DNA of 19,475 nt. Source: PWPR01 sp046542315. Lineage in GTDB: Bacteria > Bacillota > UBA994 > PWPR01. Positions 7,772-15,400 of the stretch are shown one piece after another. Numbering within the stretch: the stretch's first letter is position 1; each line of letters opens with the position of its first letter. The stretch spans positions 1 through 19,475 of the forward strand of contig JBKHBO010000035.1 of the NCBI GenBank assembly GCA_046542315.1, read 5' to 3'. The translations under genes were made by a program, and so were the position numbers. The notes below the pieces were generated by a model. The model saw only the letters and a program-made list of their open reading frames with translations, was not told where the DNA came from and made no database searches.

Positions 7772-8935
7772 AAATTTTTAGATAAAACAAGTGAACTAAA
7801 AGAAGAGGTAGTACGGTTAAGAAGATGGTTGCACCAACATCCTGAGCCAGGCTTTGAAGAGGTTGAAACATCAAAGTTTATTAAAGATTATTTAAAAGAA
7901 CATGGAATAGAGTTTAGAAGTAGCTATAAAACTGCTGTCATTGCTGAAATTGATACAAAAAGGCAAGGGCAGACGATTGCTTTAAGGGCGGATATTGATG
8001 CACTGCCTGTAAAAGAAGAAAATGATGTGCCGTATAAGTCTCAAAATGAAGGATTTATGCATGCTTGTGGACATGATTCCCATACGGCTATATTGTTAGC
8101 TACTGCAAGATTTATTAAAAAAAATATTGATCAGTATAATGGTAAGATTAGATTCTTATTCCAACCAGCAGAAGAAAGCCCTCCTGGTGGAGCAGCGCCT
8201 ATGATTGAAGATGGGGCTTTGGAAGGAGTGGATTGTGTGTATGGGCTGCATAATAATCCTGAGATTGACCCAGGCGCAATTAGTGTGATAGATGGACCTA
8301 TGATGGCAGCAGCTGATAGATTTGAGATTAAAATTATTGGTGAAGGTGGTCACGGTGCATCTCCTCATCAAACTATTGACCCAGTAGTTATAGCATCTCA
8401 GGTTATTAACAACTTACAGGTAATAGTTAGTAGAAATTTAAATCCTCAAGATGCAGCAGTGGTTACAATTGGTGTTATTAAAGGAGGATTTAGATTTAAT
8501 GTAATTGCTCCAGAAGTATCACTCGATGGAACTGTAAGAACTCTTCTTCCTGAAATAAGAGAAAAAGTAAAAGATAGGATAGAAGAAATTGTAGCTAATA
8601 CTGTCAAAGCTCATGGAGCAAGCTATGAAATGAAATATACTTATGGTTATCCTCCACTAATAAATGTAAAAGAAAACATGGACATTGTAAGAGCTGTAGG
8701 TAAAGAAGTCTTAGGTGAAGAAAATGTCATAGAATTACCTTATGCCTCAATGGGCGGAGAAGATTTTTCTTATTTTGTTACAGAAAAGCCAGGTGCATTT
8801 TTCAGGCTTGGAATAAGACAAAAGGATAAAAAGCAATATCCTCTTCATAATGCAAAGTTTGATATGGATGAGTCTGGACTGGAATATGGAATTAAGATGT
8901 TTGCAGGAATATGTTATAAACATAATGGAAGATAG
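7769..8935 (+). CDS. M20D-family amidohydrolase (N-acyl-amino-acid / hippurate hydrolase type), copy 2
   Basis: A 388-residue cytosolic metallo-amidohydrolase clearly paralogous to the one at 3765. It keeps C100 and H102 (MHACGHDSH), E135-E136 (FQPAEE), H161 (GLH) and H360 (LHN), plus RADIDALP at 73-80 and the SMGGEDFSYF segment near 327-336, so it should be active on N-acyl amino acids or similar amides. I place the start at ATG 7769 because it gives the same N-terminal length to the conserved L/I-H-x-x-P-E motif (His at residue 22) as the first copy; longer starts at TTG 7724 or GTG 7733 lie before or against the Shine-Dalgarno and add a Cys/Trp-containing tail not expected in this family. 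It is monocistronic, with its own promoter and terminator. The pair differs enough to suggest different substrates. Confidence 0.92.
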   Translation: MKFLDKTSELKEEVVRLRRWLHQHPEPGFEEVETSKFIKDYLKEHGIEFRSSYKTAVIAEIDTKRQGQTIALRADIDALPVKEENDVPYKSQNEGFMHACGHDSHTAILLATARFIKKNIDQYNGKIRFLFQPAEESPPGGAAPMIEDGALEGVDCVYGLHNNPEIDPGAISVIDGPMMAAADRFEIKIIGEGGHGASPHQTIDPVVIASQVINNLQVIVSRNLNPQDAAVVTIGVIKGGFRFNVIAPEVSLDGTVRTLLPEIREKVKDRIEEIVANTVKAHGASYEMKYTYGYPPLINVKENMDIVRAVGKEVLGEENVIELPYASMGGEDFSYFVTEKPGAFFRLGIRQKDKKQYPLHNAKFDMDESGLEYGIKMFAGICYKHNGR

Positions 8936-8947
8936 ATAGTTTTTTAT

Positions 8948-8981
8948 AGAGTTGGCTTAATATTTATAAGCCAACTCTTTT
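8948..8981 (+). terminator. Intrinsic terminator after the second M20D gene
   Basis: A perfect 12-bp stem, AGAGTTGGCTTA (8948-8959) with TAAGCCAACTCT (8967-8978), has a 7-base loop and is followed by TTTTCTATATT. Confidence 0.88.
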
Positions 8982-9043
8982 CTATATTAAATATTGATTA
9001 AAGAATAGTTAATAAACTTTAACCTAAAAATTAATAATATTTA

Positions 9044-9072
9044 TTGACAAACTGAAATTTTAGTTGTAAATT
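9044..9072 (+). promoter_or_regulatory. Promoter of the first MATE gene
   Basis: A perfect -35 TTGACA (9044-9049) is followed after 17 bases by TAAATT (9067-9072). The transcript should start near 9079, inside the palindrome at 9076-9093, leaving a leader of about 40 bases. Confidence 0.6.
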
Positions 9073-9075
9073 AAA

Positions 9076-9093
9076 AATATCAATATTGATATT
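9076..9093. promoter_or_regulatory. Perfect 18-base palindrome over the MATE transcription start (operator candidate)
   Basis: AATATCAATATTGATATT reads identically on both strands. It begins four bases after the -10 and covers the predicted transcription start, the classic position for a repressor of MarR, TetR or similar type. No regulator gene lies next to it in this window, so the protein would act from elsewhere. Confidence 0.5.
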
Positions 9094-9118
9094 AATTATA
9101 TTAAAGGTGGAGCTTATT

Positions 9119-10534
9119 ATGAACAATAGAGATTTAACAAAGGGTAAGATAATAAATGGACTTTTATATATGTCCATACCTGCAATGATAGGGATGATGA
9201 GTCATACTATTTATGATCTGGTAGATATGATGTGGATTGGTAGGTTGTCAGCAAGTGCAGTTGCCGCGATAACACTTTTCAGCTCTATATATTACATAGT
9301 TTTTGTTTTGAATAATATTATTGGCAGTGGTTCTGTAGCTGTATTATCTCAAGCTTTTGGATCTAAAGATGAAAAATTAGCAAAAACTGCTATCATTAAC
9401 ACATTTTCGTTTAAGCTTGTTGTTGGAATAATAGCTGCTATTTTTCTTTTCTTAACAATAAACCCGTTATTGAAGTTATTTACAGAAGATGCTAGTTTAA
9501 TTGAAAATGCTTTGGCATATGGTAAAATTCGAATTCTGTTTTTACCTATCTCATTTTCTTCTTTTACAGTGATTACAATTTTACGATGCAGTGGAGATTC
9601 TAAAAGCCCAATGATTATAAATATTTTAACATCAGTTCTAAATATAGTTCTTGATCCTATTTTTATTTTTAATGAAATTCCACTAATAGGAGTTAAAGGA
9701 TTAGGTTTTGGAGTTGCTGGAGCAGCTATTGCTACAGTTATAGCAACAACAACATCCTTTATCATAAGTTCTTACATCATGTTTGGACCTAAAAGCAAAT
9801 ATAAGCTAAAGTTATCAGATTTATTCAAAATCGACAAACAAATTGTAGGTAAGATAACTAAAATAGGGTTGCCAGAAGCTACTTCAGGCTTAATTCAAAA
9901 CTTAGCACATTTAATTATGGTTGGTTTTGTAACAATTTATGGAACCTTGGCGATTGCTGCATGGGGAATTATGAGCAGATTATTTAATCTTTTGTTTATG
10001 CCATTAAGTGGTTTAACTCAAGGTGGAAGTGCAATGGTAGGACAAAATATTGGAGCAGCAAAAATGAACAGAGCAGAAGATGTCGGATTAGCTGCTACAA
10101 AACTAGGTTTTTTTGTAATGCTTATAATAGCTGGGGTTAGCTTTATATTTATGCCCCAGATTATGAGAGTATTTACTACCAATGAACAAGTTATAAAACT
10201 AGGAGCGCAAGGTTTAAGAGCTGCTATAATTTGTATGCCAATATTTGCTGCTGGATTTGGTTTGTCTACACTTTTTGGAGGATCTGGGTATACTGTTCCA
10301 TTTCTTTATGCTGCTGTTATTGGGCAGTGGGTAATTCAAATACCTTTAATGTTTTTAGTTGCAAGAGTATTAAATCTTTCTTTTCCATGGTTAACAAGCA
10401 CATATATTTTCTACGCAATAGGACAAACTTTAGTTTCAATATATTTTTATAAAAAAGGAAAATGGAGAAAAAAAGCTTTAGCAGATATTGAAGTTGGAAA
10501 AGCTACACAAGAGCTTGCTGTTGAAGTTGATTGA
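9119..10534 (+). CDS. MATE family efflux transporter (first of a tandem pair)
   Basis: A 471-residue, 12-helix MATE exporter of the kind that expels cationic drugs or metabolites using a Na+ or H+ gradient. The N-terminus RDLTKGKIINGLLYMSIPAM and the first-helix YDLVDMMWIGRLSASAVAA are typical of the family; the matching second-half segment is QGGSAMVGQNIGAAKMNRAE. The C-terminal tail is short and charged (KKGKWRKKALADIE). The start is ATG 9119, eight bases after AGGTGG (9105-9110); the upstream in-frame TTG at 9086 lies inside the palindrome and has no ribosome site. It is followed after 185 bases by a paralogue with its own promoter, and no terminator is visible between them, so read-through is possible. 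The substrate is unknown. Confidence 0.93.
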   Translation: MNNRDLTKGKIINGLLYMSIPAMIGMMSHTIYDLVDMMWIGRLSASAVAAITLFSSIYYIVFVLNNIIGSGSVAVLSQAFGSKDEKLAKTAIINTFSFKLVVGIIAAIFLFLTINPLLKLFTEDASLIENALAYGKIRILFLPISFSSFTVITILRCSGDSKSPMIINILTSVLNIVLDPIFIFNEIPLIGVKGLGFGVAGAAIATVIATTTSFIISSYIMFGPKSKYKLKLSDLFKIDKQIVGKITKIGLPEATSGLIQNLAHLIMVGFVTIYGTLAIAAWGIMSRLFNLLFMPLSGLTQGGSAMVGQNIGAAKMNRAEDVGLAATKLGFFVMLIIAGVSFIFMPQIMRVFTTNEQVIKLGAQGLRAAIICMPIFAAGFGLSTLFGGSGYTVPFLYAAVIGQWVIQIPLMFLVARVLNLSFPWLTSTYIFYAIGQTLVSIYFYKKGKWRKKALADIEVGKATQELAVEVD

Positions 10535-10640
10535 TAGTCAGATACATGTATTAAGTAAAAGTGAAAAGCATTCATTTATGATACAAAGTAATCGTTTTTG
10601 TAGTGAATTCCAAATTGTATTTGTTGAGCAAAGATACCTC

Positions 10641-10669
10641 TTGACAAAGCAAAAATATTTATATAAACT
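10641..10669 (+). promoter_or_regulatory. Promoter of the second MATE gene
   Basis: A perfect -35 TTGACA at 10641-10646 is followed after 17 bases by TAAACT at 10664-10669. Transcription should start around 10676, only a few bases before the hairpin at 10680-10705. Confidence 0.5.
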
Positions 10670-10679
10670 AGATTAAGTG

Positions 10680-10705
10680 GATGCGTAGCTAAGCAACTAC
10701 GCGTC
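10680..10705 (+). promoter_or_regulatory. 5'-leader RNA hairpin abutting the Shine-Dalgarno of the second MATE gene
   Basis: GATGCGTAG (10680-10688) and CTACGCGTC (10697-10705) pair over 9 bp (one U-G wobble) around an 8-base loop. The hairpin ends at the base before AGGAGG (10706-10711) and sits at the very 5' end of the predicted mRNA. It is GC-rich against an AT-rich background. It may stabilise the transcript, affect ribosome access, or mark a DNA operator. Confidence 0.45.
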
Positions 10706-10719
10706 AGGAGGTGCGAAAA

Positions 10720-12111
10720 ATGAAGCATAGAGATTTAACAAAAGGCAATATAATGAAAAACCTTATAGCTATGGCTGTTCCTGCTAGCATGGCGTTTATG
10801 GCTCAAACACTTTATAGTTTAGTAGATATGATATGGGTTGGCAGATTGTCTACAGAAGCTGTAGCTGCTGTAACAGTTTTTAGTTCAGTTTATTTTATGA
10901 TATTTGTTCTTAATAATATTATAGGTCAAGGATCTGTACCTGTCATATCCCAAGCATTTGGTGCTAAGGATATGGATAAAACAAGATTAGCAATAAGCAA
11001 TACTTTTTCTTTTAAGTTTATTGTAGGTGTAGCTGCTTCATTTGCACTTTTAATAATACTTGAACCTTTATTACATTTATTAACTGATGACATGGTTGTT
11101 ATTGGATTAGCAATGGAATACGGTAAAATAATGATGATATTTTTGCCCTTGTTTTTTTCATTGTATACAATCAAAACAGCTTTACGCTGCTGTGGTGATG
11201 CTAGAAGTCCAATGATAATAACTTTTGCATCTTCGATTTTAAATATTATATTAGATCCTATTTTCATGTTTGAGACTATTCCAGTAATAAATATGCCTGG
11301 TTTAGGCATGGGTGTTTACGGTGTAGCAGTAGCAACAGTGATAGCAAATATGGTTGGACTTATCATGGGAAGTTATATTTTATTTGGACCAAACAACTTC
11401 CTAGGAATGAAATTAAAAAATGTTTTAACCTTAGATTTGAAAATGGCTAAAGAGTTAGTAAAAGTAGGAACGCCTCCTGCCATGGCTAACTTGACTAGAA
11501 ATATAGCAAATATGGTTTTATTATCACTTATAAGTGGTTATGGAACAGTAGCAGTTGCAGCTTGGGGTATTATAGGCAGGATATTCCACTTACTGTTTAT
11601 TCCTATGAATGGGTTGATGAGTGGTGGAAGTGCTATGACTGGACAAAATATTGGTAATAGAAATATAGATAGAGCAGTTGAAACAGCTTACACTGCTGCT
11701 AAGCTTGGAATTATTAGTATGGCCGTAGTTGGTGGTTTAACAATGATATTCGCACCAAGTATTTTTGGAATATTCATTAATGATCCAGAAGTAATAGCTT
11801 TTGGTGTTCCAGGTCTTAGAGTAGTTACGTTGAGTATTATGCCTGTTGGATTTTATTTTGGGCTAGCAACTATCTTTACAGGAACTGGATACACAATGCC
11901 ATTATTAATTGCTTCAGTTGTTGGGCAGTGGGTATTGCAGCTACCATTTGCGTATTTAGCTGCTAAAGTTTTGGTGCTACCCTTTACAATTGTAACTGGA
12001 AGCTTCTTAGCATTTACACTTGGTGAAGGAGCAGTAATATTATATTATTTCCGTAAAGGAAAGTGGAAAGAAAAAGTTAAAAGTAAAGAAGAAGTTGTTG
12101 TGACAACTTAA
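10720..12111 (+). CDS. MATE family efflux transporter (second of a tandem pair)
   Basis: A 463-residue, 12-helix MATE exporter closely related to its upstream neighbour. The N-terminus KHRDLTKGNIMKNLIAMAVPA, the first-helix YSLVDMIWVGRLSTEAVAA and the second-half GGSAMTGQNIGNRNIDRA align directly with the first copy; the cytosolic tail is KGKWKEKVKSKEE. One visible difference is the first-helix YSLVD against YDLVD in copy 1, an acidic residue lost next to the shared Asp. The start is ATG 10720, eight bases after AGGAGG; an in-frame GTG at 10711 overlaps the ribosome site. It ends in a region of three hairpins and converges on the M20 dipeptidase gene. Duplication followed by separate promoters suggests different inducers or substrates. 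Confidence 0.93.
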   Translation: MKHRDLTKGNIMKNLIAMAVPASMAFMAQTLYSLVDMIWVGRLSTEAVAAVTVFSSVYFMIFVLNNIIGQGSVPVISQAFGAKDMDKTRLAISNTFSFKFIVGVAASFALLIILEPLLHLLTDDMVVIGLAMEYGKIMMIFLPLFFSLYTIKTALRCCGDARSPMIITFASSILNIILDPIFMFETIPVINMPGLGMGVYGVAVATVIANMVGLIMGSYILFGPNNFLGMKLKNVLTLDLKMAKELVKVGTPPAMANLTRNIANMVLLSLISGYGTVAVAAWGIIGRIFHLLFIPMNGLMSGGSAMTGQNIGNRNIDRAVETAYTAAKLGIISMAVVGGLTMIFAPSIFGIFINDPEVIAFGVPGLRVVTLSIMPVGFYFGLATIFTGTGYTMPLLIASVVGQWVLQLPFAYLAAKVLVLPFTIVTGSFLAFTLGEGAVILYYFRKGKWKEKVKSKEEVVVTT

Positions 12112-12121
12112 TAATATTTTT

Positions 12122-12171
12122 CATCTATTCTCCTATAGATGGTTATACAGCCGGTTATGTTTAGACATAAC
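12122..12171. repeat. Two stem-loops preceding the terminator
   Basis: CATCTAT/ATAGATG (12122-12128 with 12135-12141, 6-base loop) and GTTATGT/ACATAAC (12154-12160 with 12165-12171, TTAG loop) lie directly after the MATE stop. Neither has a T-run after it on the plus strand. They may protect the mRNA 3' end or be remnants of a small repeat. Confidence 0.4.
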
Positions 12172-12173
12172 AA

Positions 12174-12205
12174 AAAAAGGTTCACCTTAATTGGTGAACC
12201 TTTTT
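12174..12205. terminator. Bidirectional intrinsic terminator
   Basis: A 13-bp perfect stem, AAAAAGGTTCACC (12174-12186) with GGTGAACCTTTTT (12193-12205), encloses a TTAATT loop. A-run and T-run flank both sides, so it can stop the MATE transcript on the plus strand and the M20 dipeptidase transcript on the minus strand. Confidence 0.9.
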
Positions 12206-12207
12206 GC

Positions 12208-13581
12208 TTATAGATCTTCTAGCAGTTTCTCTTTTGATTGTTGAGCGAGCTTATAAATAATTGTTGCACTTGTTTTTATCCCATCGAAAAAGTCATCTAA
12301 TCCTATATTTTCATTAGGAGAATGGTTGTTTTCATCTGCGTTTGCAAATGGTACCCAGATTGATGGTAGTTTTAGATGCTCAGTAATCAAATAATCTGGC
12401 GTACTTCCGCCTAGCCTCGGCTGGACTACAGGCTCTTGACTGCTTCCAAGCCTAACAGCATCAACGATAGCTTTACTAATATTTAATTCTGCTGAAGTTC
12501 TAGTAGGTACTAAATCGCCAAATCTTTCTACTTTTGCATCCGGATGATGGCTTTTAACAAATTTGACTAAGTTGTTATAGATTTTATCGGGGTCTTGGTC
12601 TGGAACTAGTCTGAAATCCATTTTTACCATAGCTTTATTAGGAACAATAGTTTTTGAACCTTTACCCTGGTAACCAGAACCTAAACCGCAGATATTAACA
12701 GTAGGCTCAAACATTAGCTTATGCCAATAATCTTCATTATCCATATCTGTATCACTAAGATTCATAAGATCAAGATACTTATCTTTTTCTAGTGGCATTT
12801 GTTTTATTAAGTCTTTCTCATATTCTGTAGCTTTAATAACATTATCATAAAAGTGAGGAATTTGGCAATTTCCATCTTCAGGATAAATTTCATTAAGTAA
12901 TCTAACTAATTCCCAAGCTGGAGTAGGGGCTATGTTGCCATTGTTACCTGAATGCAAATCATGCTTTGCACCCTCTAGGGTAATTTGAACATAAAGTAAG
13001 CCTCTCACACCAAAGAAAACAACAGGTCGTCCTGAAGGATGTTTAGGCCCATCAGAGCTTATAGCCACGTCAGCTTTGAGCATGTCTCTATGATCTTCTA
13101 TAAATTTTGGCAAACTAACTGATCCACTTTCTTCTTCTCCATCAAGTAAAATCTTTATGTTTATATCTGGCCAACCCTCTCGCTTAAGTGCTGCTGCTGC
13201 TAGAATATGTGCCATAAACTGACCTTTGTCATCACCGCTACCACGTGCATAAATTTTACCATCTCTGACTGTAGGCTCAAATGGGTCACTTAGCCATTCA
13301 TCTAGCGGTTCAGGAGGTTGGACATCATAATGACCATAAATTAAAACTGTTAACGCATCTGGATTTGATGTAATTTCTCCATATACTACGGGTAGTCCTT
13401 GAGTCTTGAATTTTTTTGCCCTAATTCCAAGTCCATTCATCATCTTTACTATTTTGTCTGCACACTGATTTACACCTTCACCTGTGGCACTTATGCTTTT
13501 TTGACGAATGACATCAAAAAGCAATTCTATACTTTTATCTTTTGTTTCATCTAAATATTTATATACATTTGATAAACTCAA
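12208..13581 (-). CDS. M20 family dipeptidase (CNDP/DUG1-like)
   Basis: A 457-residue cytosolic metallopeptidase expected to split dipeptides. In order it shows IYGHYDVQPP (first metal His and Asp), ARGSGDDKGQ (bridging Asp), LLDGEEESGS (general-base and metal Glu), ISSDGP (metal Asp), the lid-domain GAKHDLHSG that is characteristic of the carnosinase-like dipeptidases, and NNHSPNEN with the last metal His near the C-terminus. This pattern separates it from the two M20D amidohydrolases of the window. Two starts are possible: GTG at 13590, which overlaps the Shine-Dalgarno GGGAG (13594-13590), and TTG at 13581, which lies eight bases after it; I use the TTG. It is monocistronic, divergent from the phosphoesterase gene, with its own promoter and a shared terminator. 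Confidence 0.92.
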   Translation of the reverse strand: MSLSNVYKYLDETKDKSIELLFDVIRQKSISATGEGVNQCADKIVKMMNGLGIRAKKFKTQGLPVVYGEITSNPDALTVLIYGHYDVQPPEPLDEWLSDPFEPTVRDGKIYARGSGDDKGQFMAHILAAAALKREGWPDINIKILLDGEEESGSVSLPKFIEDHRDMLKADVAISSDGPKHPSGRPVVFFGVRGLLYVQITLEGAKHDLHSGNNGNIAPTPAWELVRLLNEIYPEDGNCQIPHFYDNVIKATEYEKDLIKQMPLEKDKYLDLMNLSDTDMDNEDYWHKLMFEPTVNICGLGSGYQGKGSKTIVPNKAMVKMDFRLVPDQDPDKIYNNLVKFVKSHHPDAKVERFGDLVPTRTSAELNISKAIVDAVRLGSSQEPVVQPRLGGSTPDYLITEHLKLPSIWVPFANADENNHSPNENIGLDDFFDGIKTSATIIYKLAQQSKEKLLEDL

Positions 13582-13610
13582 CCTGCTCACTCCCTTTATA
13601 TTGTGTTATT

Positions 13611-13639
13611 ATTATCTAATAAGAGAGAGTATTATGCAA
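13611..13639 (-). promoter_or_regulatory. Promoter of the M20 dipeptidase gene
   Basis: On the minus strand TTGCAT (13639-13634) and GATAAT (13616-13611) are 17 bases apart. Transcription would begin near 13604, about 23 bases before the TTG start. It lies in the short divergent gap with the phosphoesterase gene; no clear plus-strand promoter could be fixed there. Confidence 0.5.
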
Positions 13640-13674
13640 TTACTTTATTTTCTTAAATAGTTAGGATGATTTAT

Positions 13675-14364
13675 TTGAAAAGAATTTATGCAATAGGAGA
13701 CTTACATTTTAGTGGGGGCCAAGATAAACCAATGGATATTTTTGGGGATCATTGGGATGATCATAAAAATAAAATATTGAAAAATTGGGAAGAACTAATT
13801 AAAGAGGATGATTTAGTTTTAATTCCAGGAGATATTAGCTGGGCGATGTATTTAGATGATGCTATAAAAGATTTAGAGTTAATTCATAGACTCCCTGGAG
13901 AGAAGATACTTCTAAGAGGCAATCATGATTATTGGTGGGAAAAAATAACTTATTTAAACTCACTTTATAACAATATGAAGTTTTTACAAAATAATAGCTT
14001 TTGCTATAAAGACTTTTGTGTTTGTGGCTCTAGAGGATGGCTTGTTCCTGGGAATGTTAATTTTTGTGAAAGTGATGAGAAAATATATAAAAGAGAATCA
14101 GTAAGGCTAAATTTATCACTTCAAAGCGCTCAAAAAGATAAACCAATTATAGTAATGATGCATTATCCACCATTTAATGAAGCTTATGAGGATAATGCAT
14201 TTACAACTATTATTAATAGCTACAATGTAAAAACTGTTGTTTATGGTCATTTGCATGATGACTATTCTTTTAGCAGATATTTTAAAGGGGTAGCCAAAGG
14301 GGTGGAATATAAGTTGGTTAGTTCTGATTATCTAAAATTTAGACCTGAGGAGGTTGAAATATAA
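13675..14364 (+). CDS. Calcineurin-like metallophosphoesterase
   Basis: A 229-residue soluble phosphoesterase with the complete two-metal site: GDLHFS (D9, H11), PGDISW (D53), RGNHDYWW (N83, H84), MMHYPPF (H163) and YGHLHDD (H192, H194). The substrate (phosphomonoester, cyclic nucleotide, nucleic acid) is not predictable. The in-frame ATG at 13666 coincides with the only ribosome-site-like sequence, AGGA at 13663-13666, so I place the start at TTG 13675, eight bases later; that also gives the KRIYAIGDLH start usual in the family. Its TAA overlaps the next ATG by one base, and GAGGAGGT for the next gene lies inside its end, so the two are co-translated. The family is certain; the start is less so. 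Confidence 0.88.
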   Translation: MKRIYAIGDLHFSGGQDKPMDIFGDHWDDHKNKILKNWEELIKEDDLVLIPGDISWAMYLDDAIKDLELIHRLPGEKILLRGNHDYWWEKITYLNSLYNNMKFLQNNSFCYKDFCVCGSRGWLVPGNVNFCESDEKIYKRESVRLNLSLQSAQKDKPIIVMMHYPPFNEAYEDNAFTTIINSYNVKTVVYGHLHDDYSFSRYFKGVAKGVEYKLVSSDYLKFRPEEVEI

Positions 14365-15161
14365 TGATAGATTATCATATTCATCTTGAAAGAGGAGAGT
14401 ATAATAGTGATTGGCTTGAAAAATTTATTAAAGTAGGCTATCAAAGAGGCATTGAAGAGTTTGGAATAGTTGAACATTTATACATTTTTAAAGGAACTGA
14501 AAGTCTTTTATACCAAAATGACCATGTTAAATTTATGCAAACTAAAAATTTGGACGAGTATTTTTCTTTTCTGGAGAAGATGAAGCAGAAACACAACATT
14601 AAGATTGGTTTAGAAATTGATTATGTAGAAGAATTTGAAGAAAAAATTAAAGAGTTTGTAAAGGATTTGCCAGTAGACTTTTTAATAGGATCTGTTCATT
14701 ATATTGATGGATGGGCGTTTGACTTGGATAAAGATTGGGCAAATAGAAATGTTCGTGAAGTTTACAATAAATACTACAAGACTTTGTTGAAAGCAGCTAA
14801 GAGTGGTATTTTCGATATATTAGGTCACCCAGGAAATATATCGTATTTTGGGCACAAACCAAACTGGGATTTTGAAAAGCCATTAGTTGAAAGCTTTTAC
14901 CAAGATATATCTAATGTAGATATTGTTCTAGAGATTAATTCAGGGGGTTTGTATAGACCAGCAAAAGAAGTCTTCCCAAAAAAAATCTGGTTTGAAAGAC
15001 TGAAGGAATTAGAAATAGAAGTCACATGTTCTTCAGATGCACATGACCCTAAAAATGTAGGGTGGGTTATTAATAAAGAGATAATTCCAGCACTTAAAAG
15101 TTCTGGATTTAATCAATTAGTTACATTTGACAGTCGAAAAAAGGGATATAAAGCTATTTAG
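14364..15161 (+). CDS. PHP-domain phosphatase, histidinol-phosphatase (HisJ/HisK)-like
   Basis: A 265-residue soluble PHP hydrolase, the normal length for Gram-positive histidinol-phosphatase. Metal-site motifs are DYHIHLE (H5, H7), VEHLY (E37, H38), GLEIDY (E84), GSVHY (H112), LGHPG (H155) and SSDAHDP (D225, H227), all intact. The best-known relatives dephosphorylate L-histidinol phosphate, but no other his gene is near, so a different phosphoester is possible. It starts with ATG 14364, nine bases after GAGGAGGT (14347-14354), overlapping the phosphoesterase stop by one base; pairing with another phosphoesterase makes a two-enzyme phosphate-removing unit. It is followed by a terminator. Confidence 0.85.
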   Translation: MIDYHIHLERGEYNSDWLEKFIKVGYQRGIEEFGIVEHLYIFKGTESLLYQNDHVKFMQTKNLDEYFSFLEKMKQKHNIKIGLEIDYVEEFEEKIKEFVKDLPVDFLIGSVHYIDGWAFDLDKDWANRNVREVYNKYYKTLLKAAKSGIFDILGHPGNISYFGHKPNWDFEKPLVESFYQDISNVDIVLEINSGGLYRPAKEVFPKKIWFERLKELEIEVTCSSDAHDPKNVGWVINKEIIPALKSSGFNQLVTFDSRKKGYKAI

Positions 15162-15186
15162 GTTAGTGAATATTTTAAACTAATTT

Positions 15187-15212
15187 CGCGTCTTAATTGG
15201 CGCGTTTTTTTG
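15187..15212 (+). terminator. Intrinsic terminator after the PHP phosphatase gene
   Basis: CGCGTC (15187-15192) pairs with GGCGCG (15199-15204) including one T-G wobble, around a TTAATT loop, and is followed by seven T and then GTTTT. Confidence 0.85.
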
Positions 15213-15275
15213 TTTTAAAAGGTTTAAGTATTAAACAATTATATTGCGAAACTTTATAAGTGATAGTTCTCATAA

Positions 15276-15400
15276 ATGATCATAAAATTCTATTTATATA
15301 ATGATCGTATAAATGCCTATTATTTTATCAGAAAAAGTGAGCAGTTTATTTGAATTAATCAAATAAAAAGAAGGTCTAACAAATATTATATCGAATATTT
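15276..15400. promoter_or_regulatory. AT-rich leader of the M14 gene with inverted and direct repeats
   Basis: The 218 bases between the terminator and the M14 start hold no gene. ATGATCATA (15276-15284) recurs as ATGATCGTA (15301-15309), 25 bases apart. A perfect 9-bp inverted repeat, TTTATTTGA-N5-TCAAATAAA, spans 15345-15367, and AAATATT-N6-AATATTT spans 15381-15400. TATAAT at 15297-15302 is a possible -10 but has no good -35. The repeats may be protein sites; low complexity makes chance likely for some. Confidence 0.3.

Noticed and set aside
9349..9765. Long antisense open frame inside the first MATE gene, with a similar one (10926-11309) at the matching place in the second
   Set aside because: The two frames look related only because they are shadows of paralogous MATE coding sequence. 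They have no ribosome site or promoter, and their translations are low-complexity Ile/Lys/Asn strings.
10488..10676. 62-codon plus-strand frame across the end of the first MATE gene and the intergenic gap
   Set aside because: It begins inside the MATE gene out of frame without a ribosome site, and runs through the promoter of the next gene.
9119..12111. MATE pair as a heterodimeric exporter
   Set aside because: MATE proteins are known to work as monomers, and the two genes have separate promoters, so duplication with divergent regulation is the simpler reading.
13675..15161. Phosphoesterase plus PHP pair as a nucleotide-based defence module
   Set aside because: No cyclase, effector or mobile element is nearby, and both proteins have ordinary housekeeping relatives.
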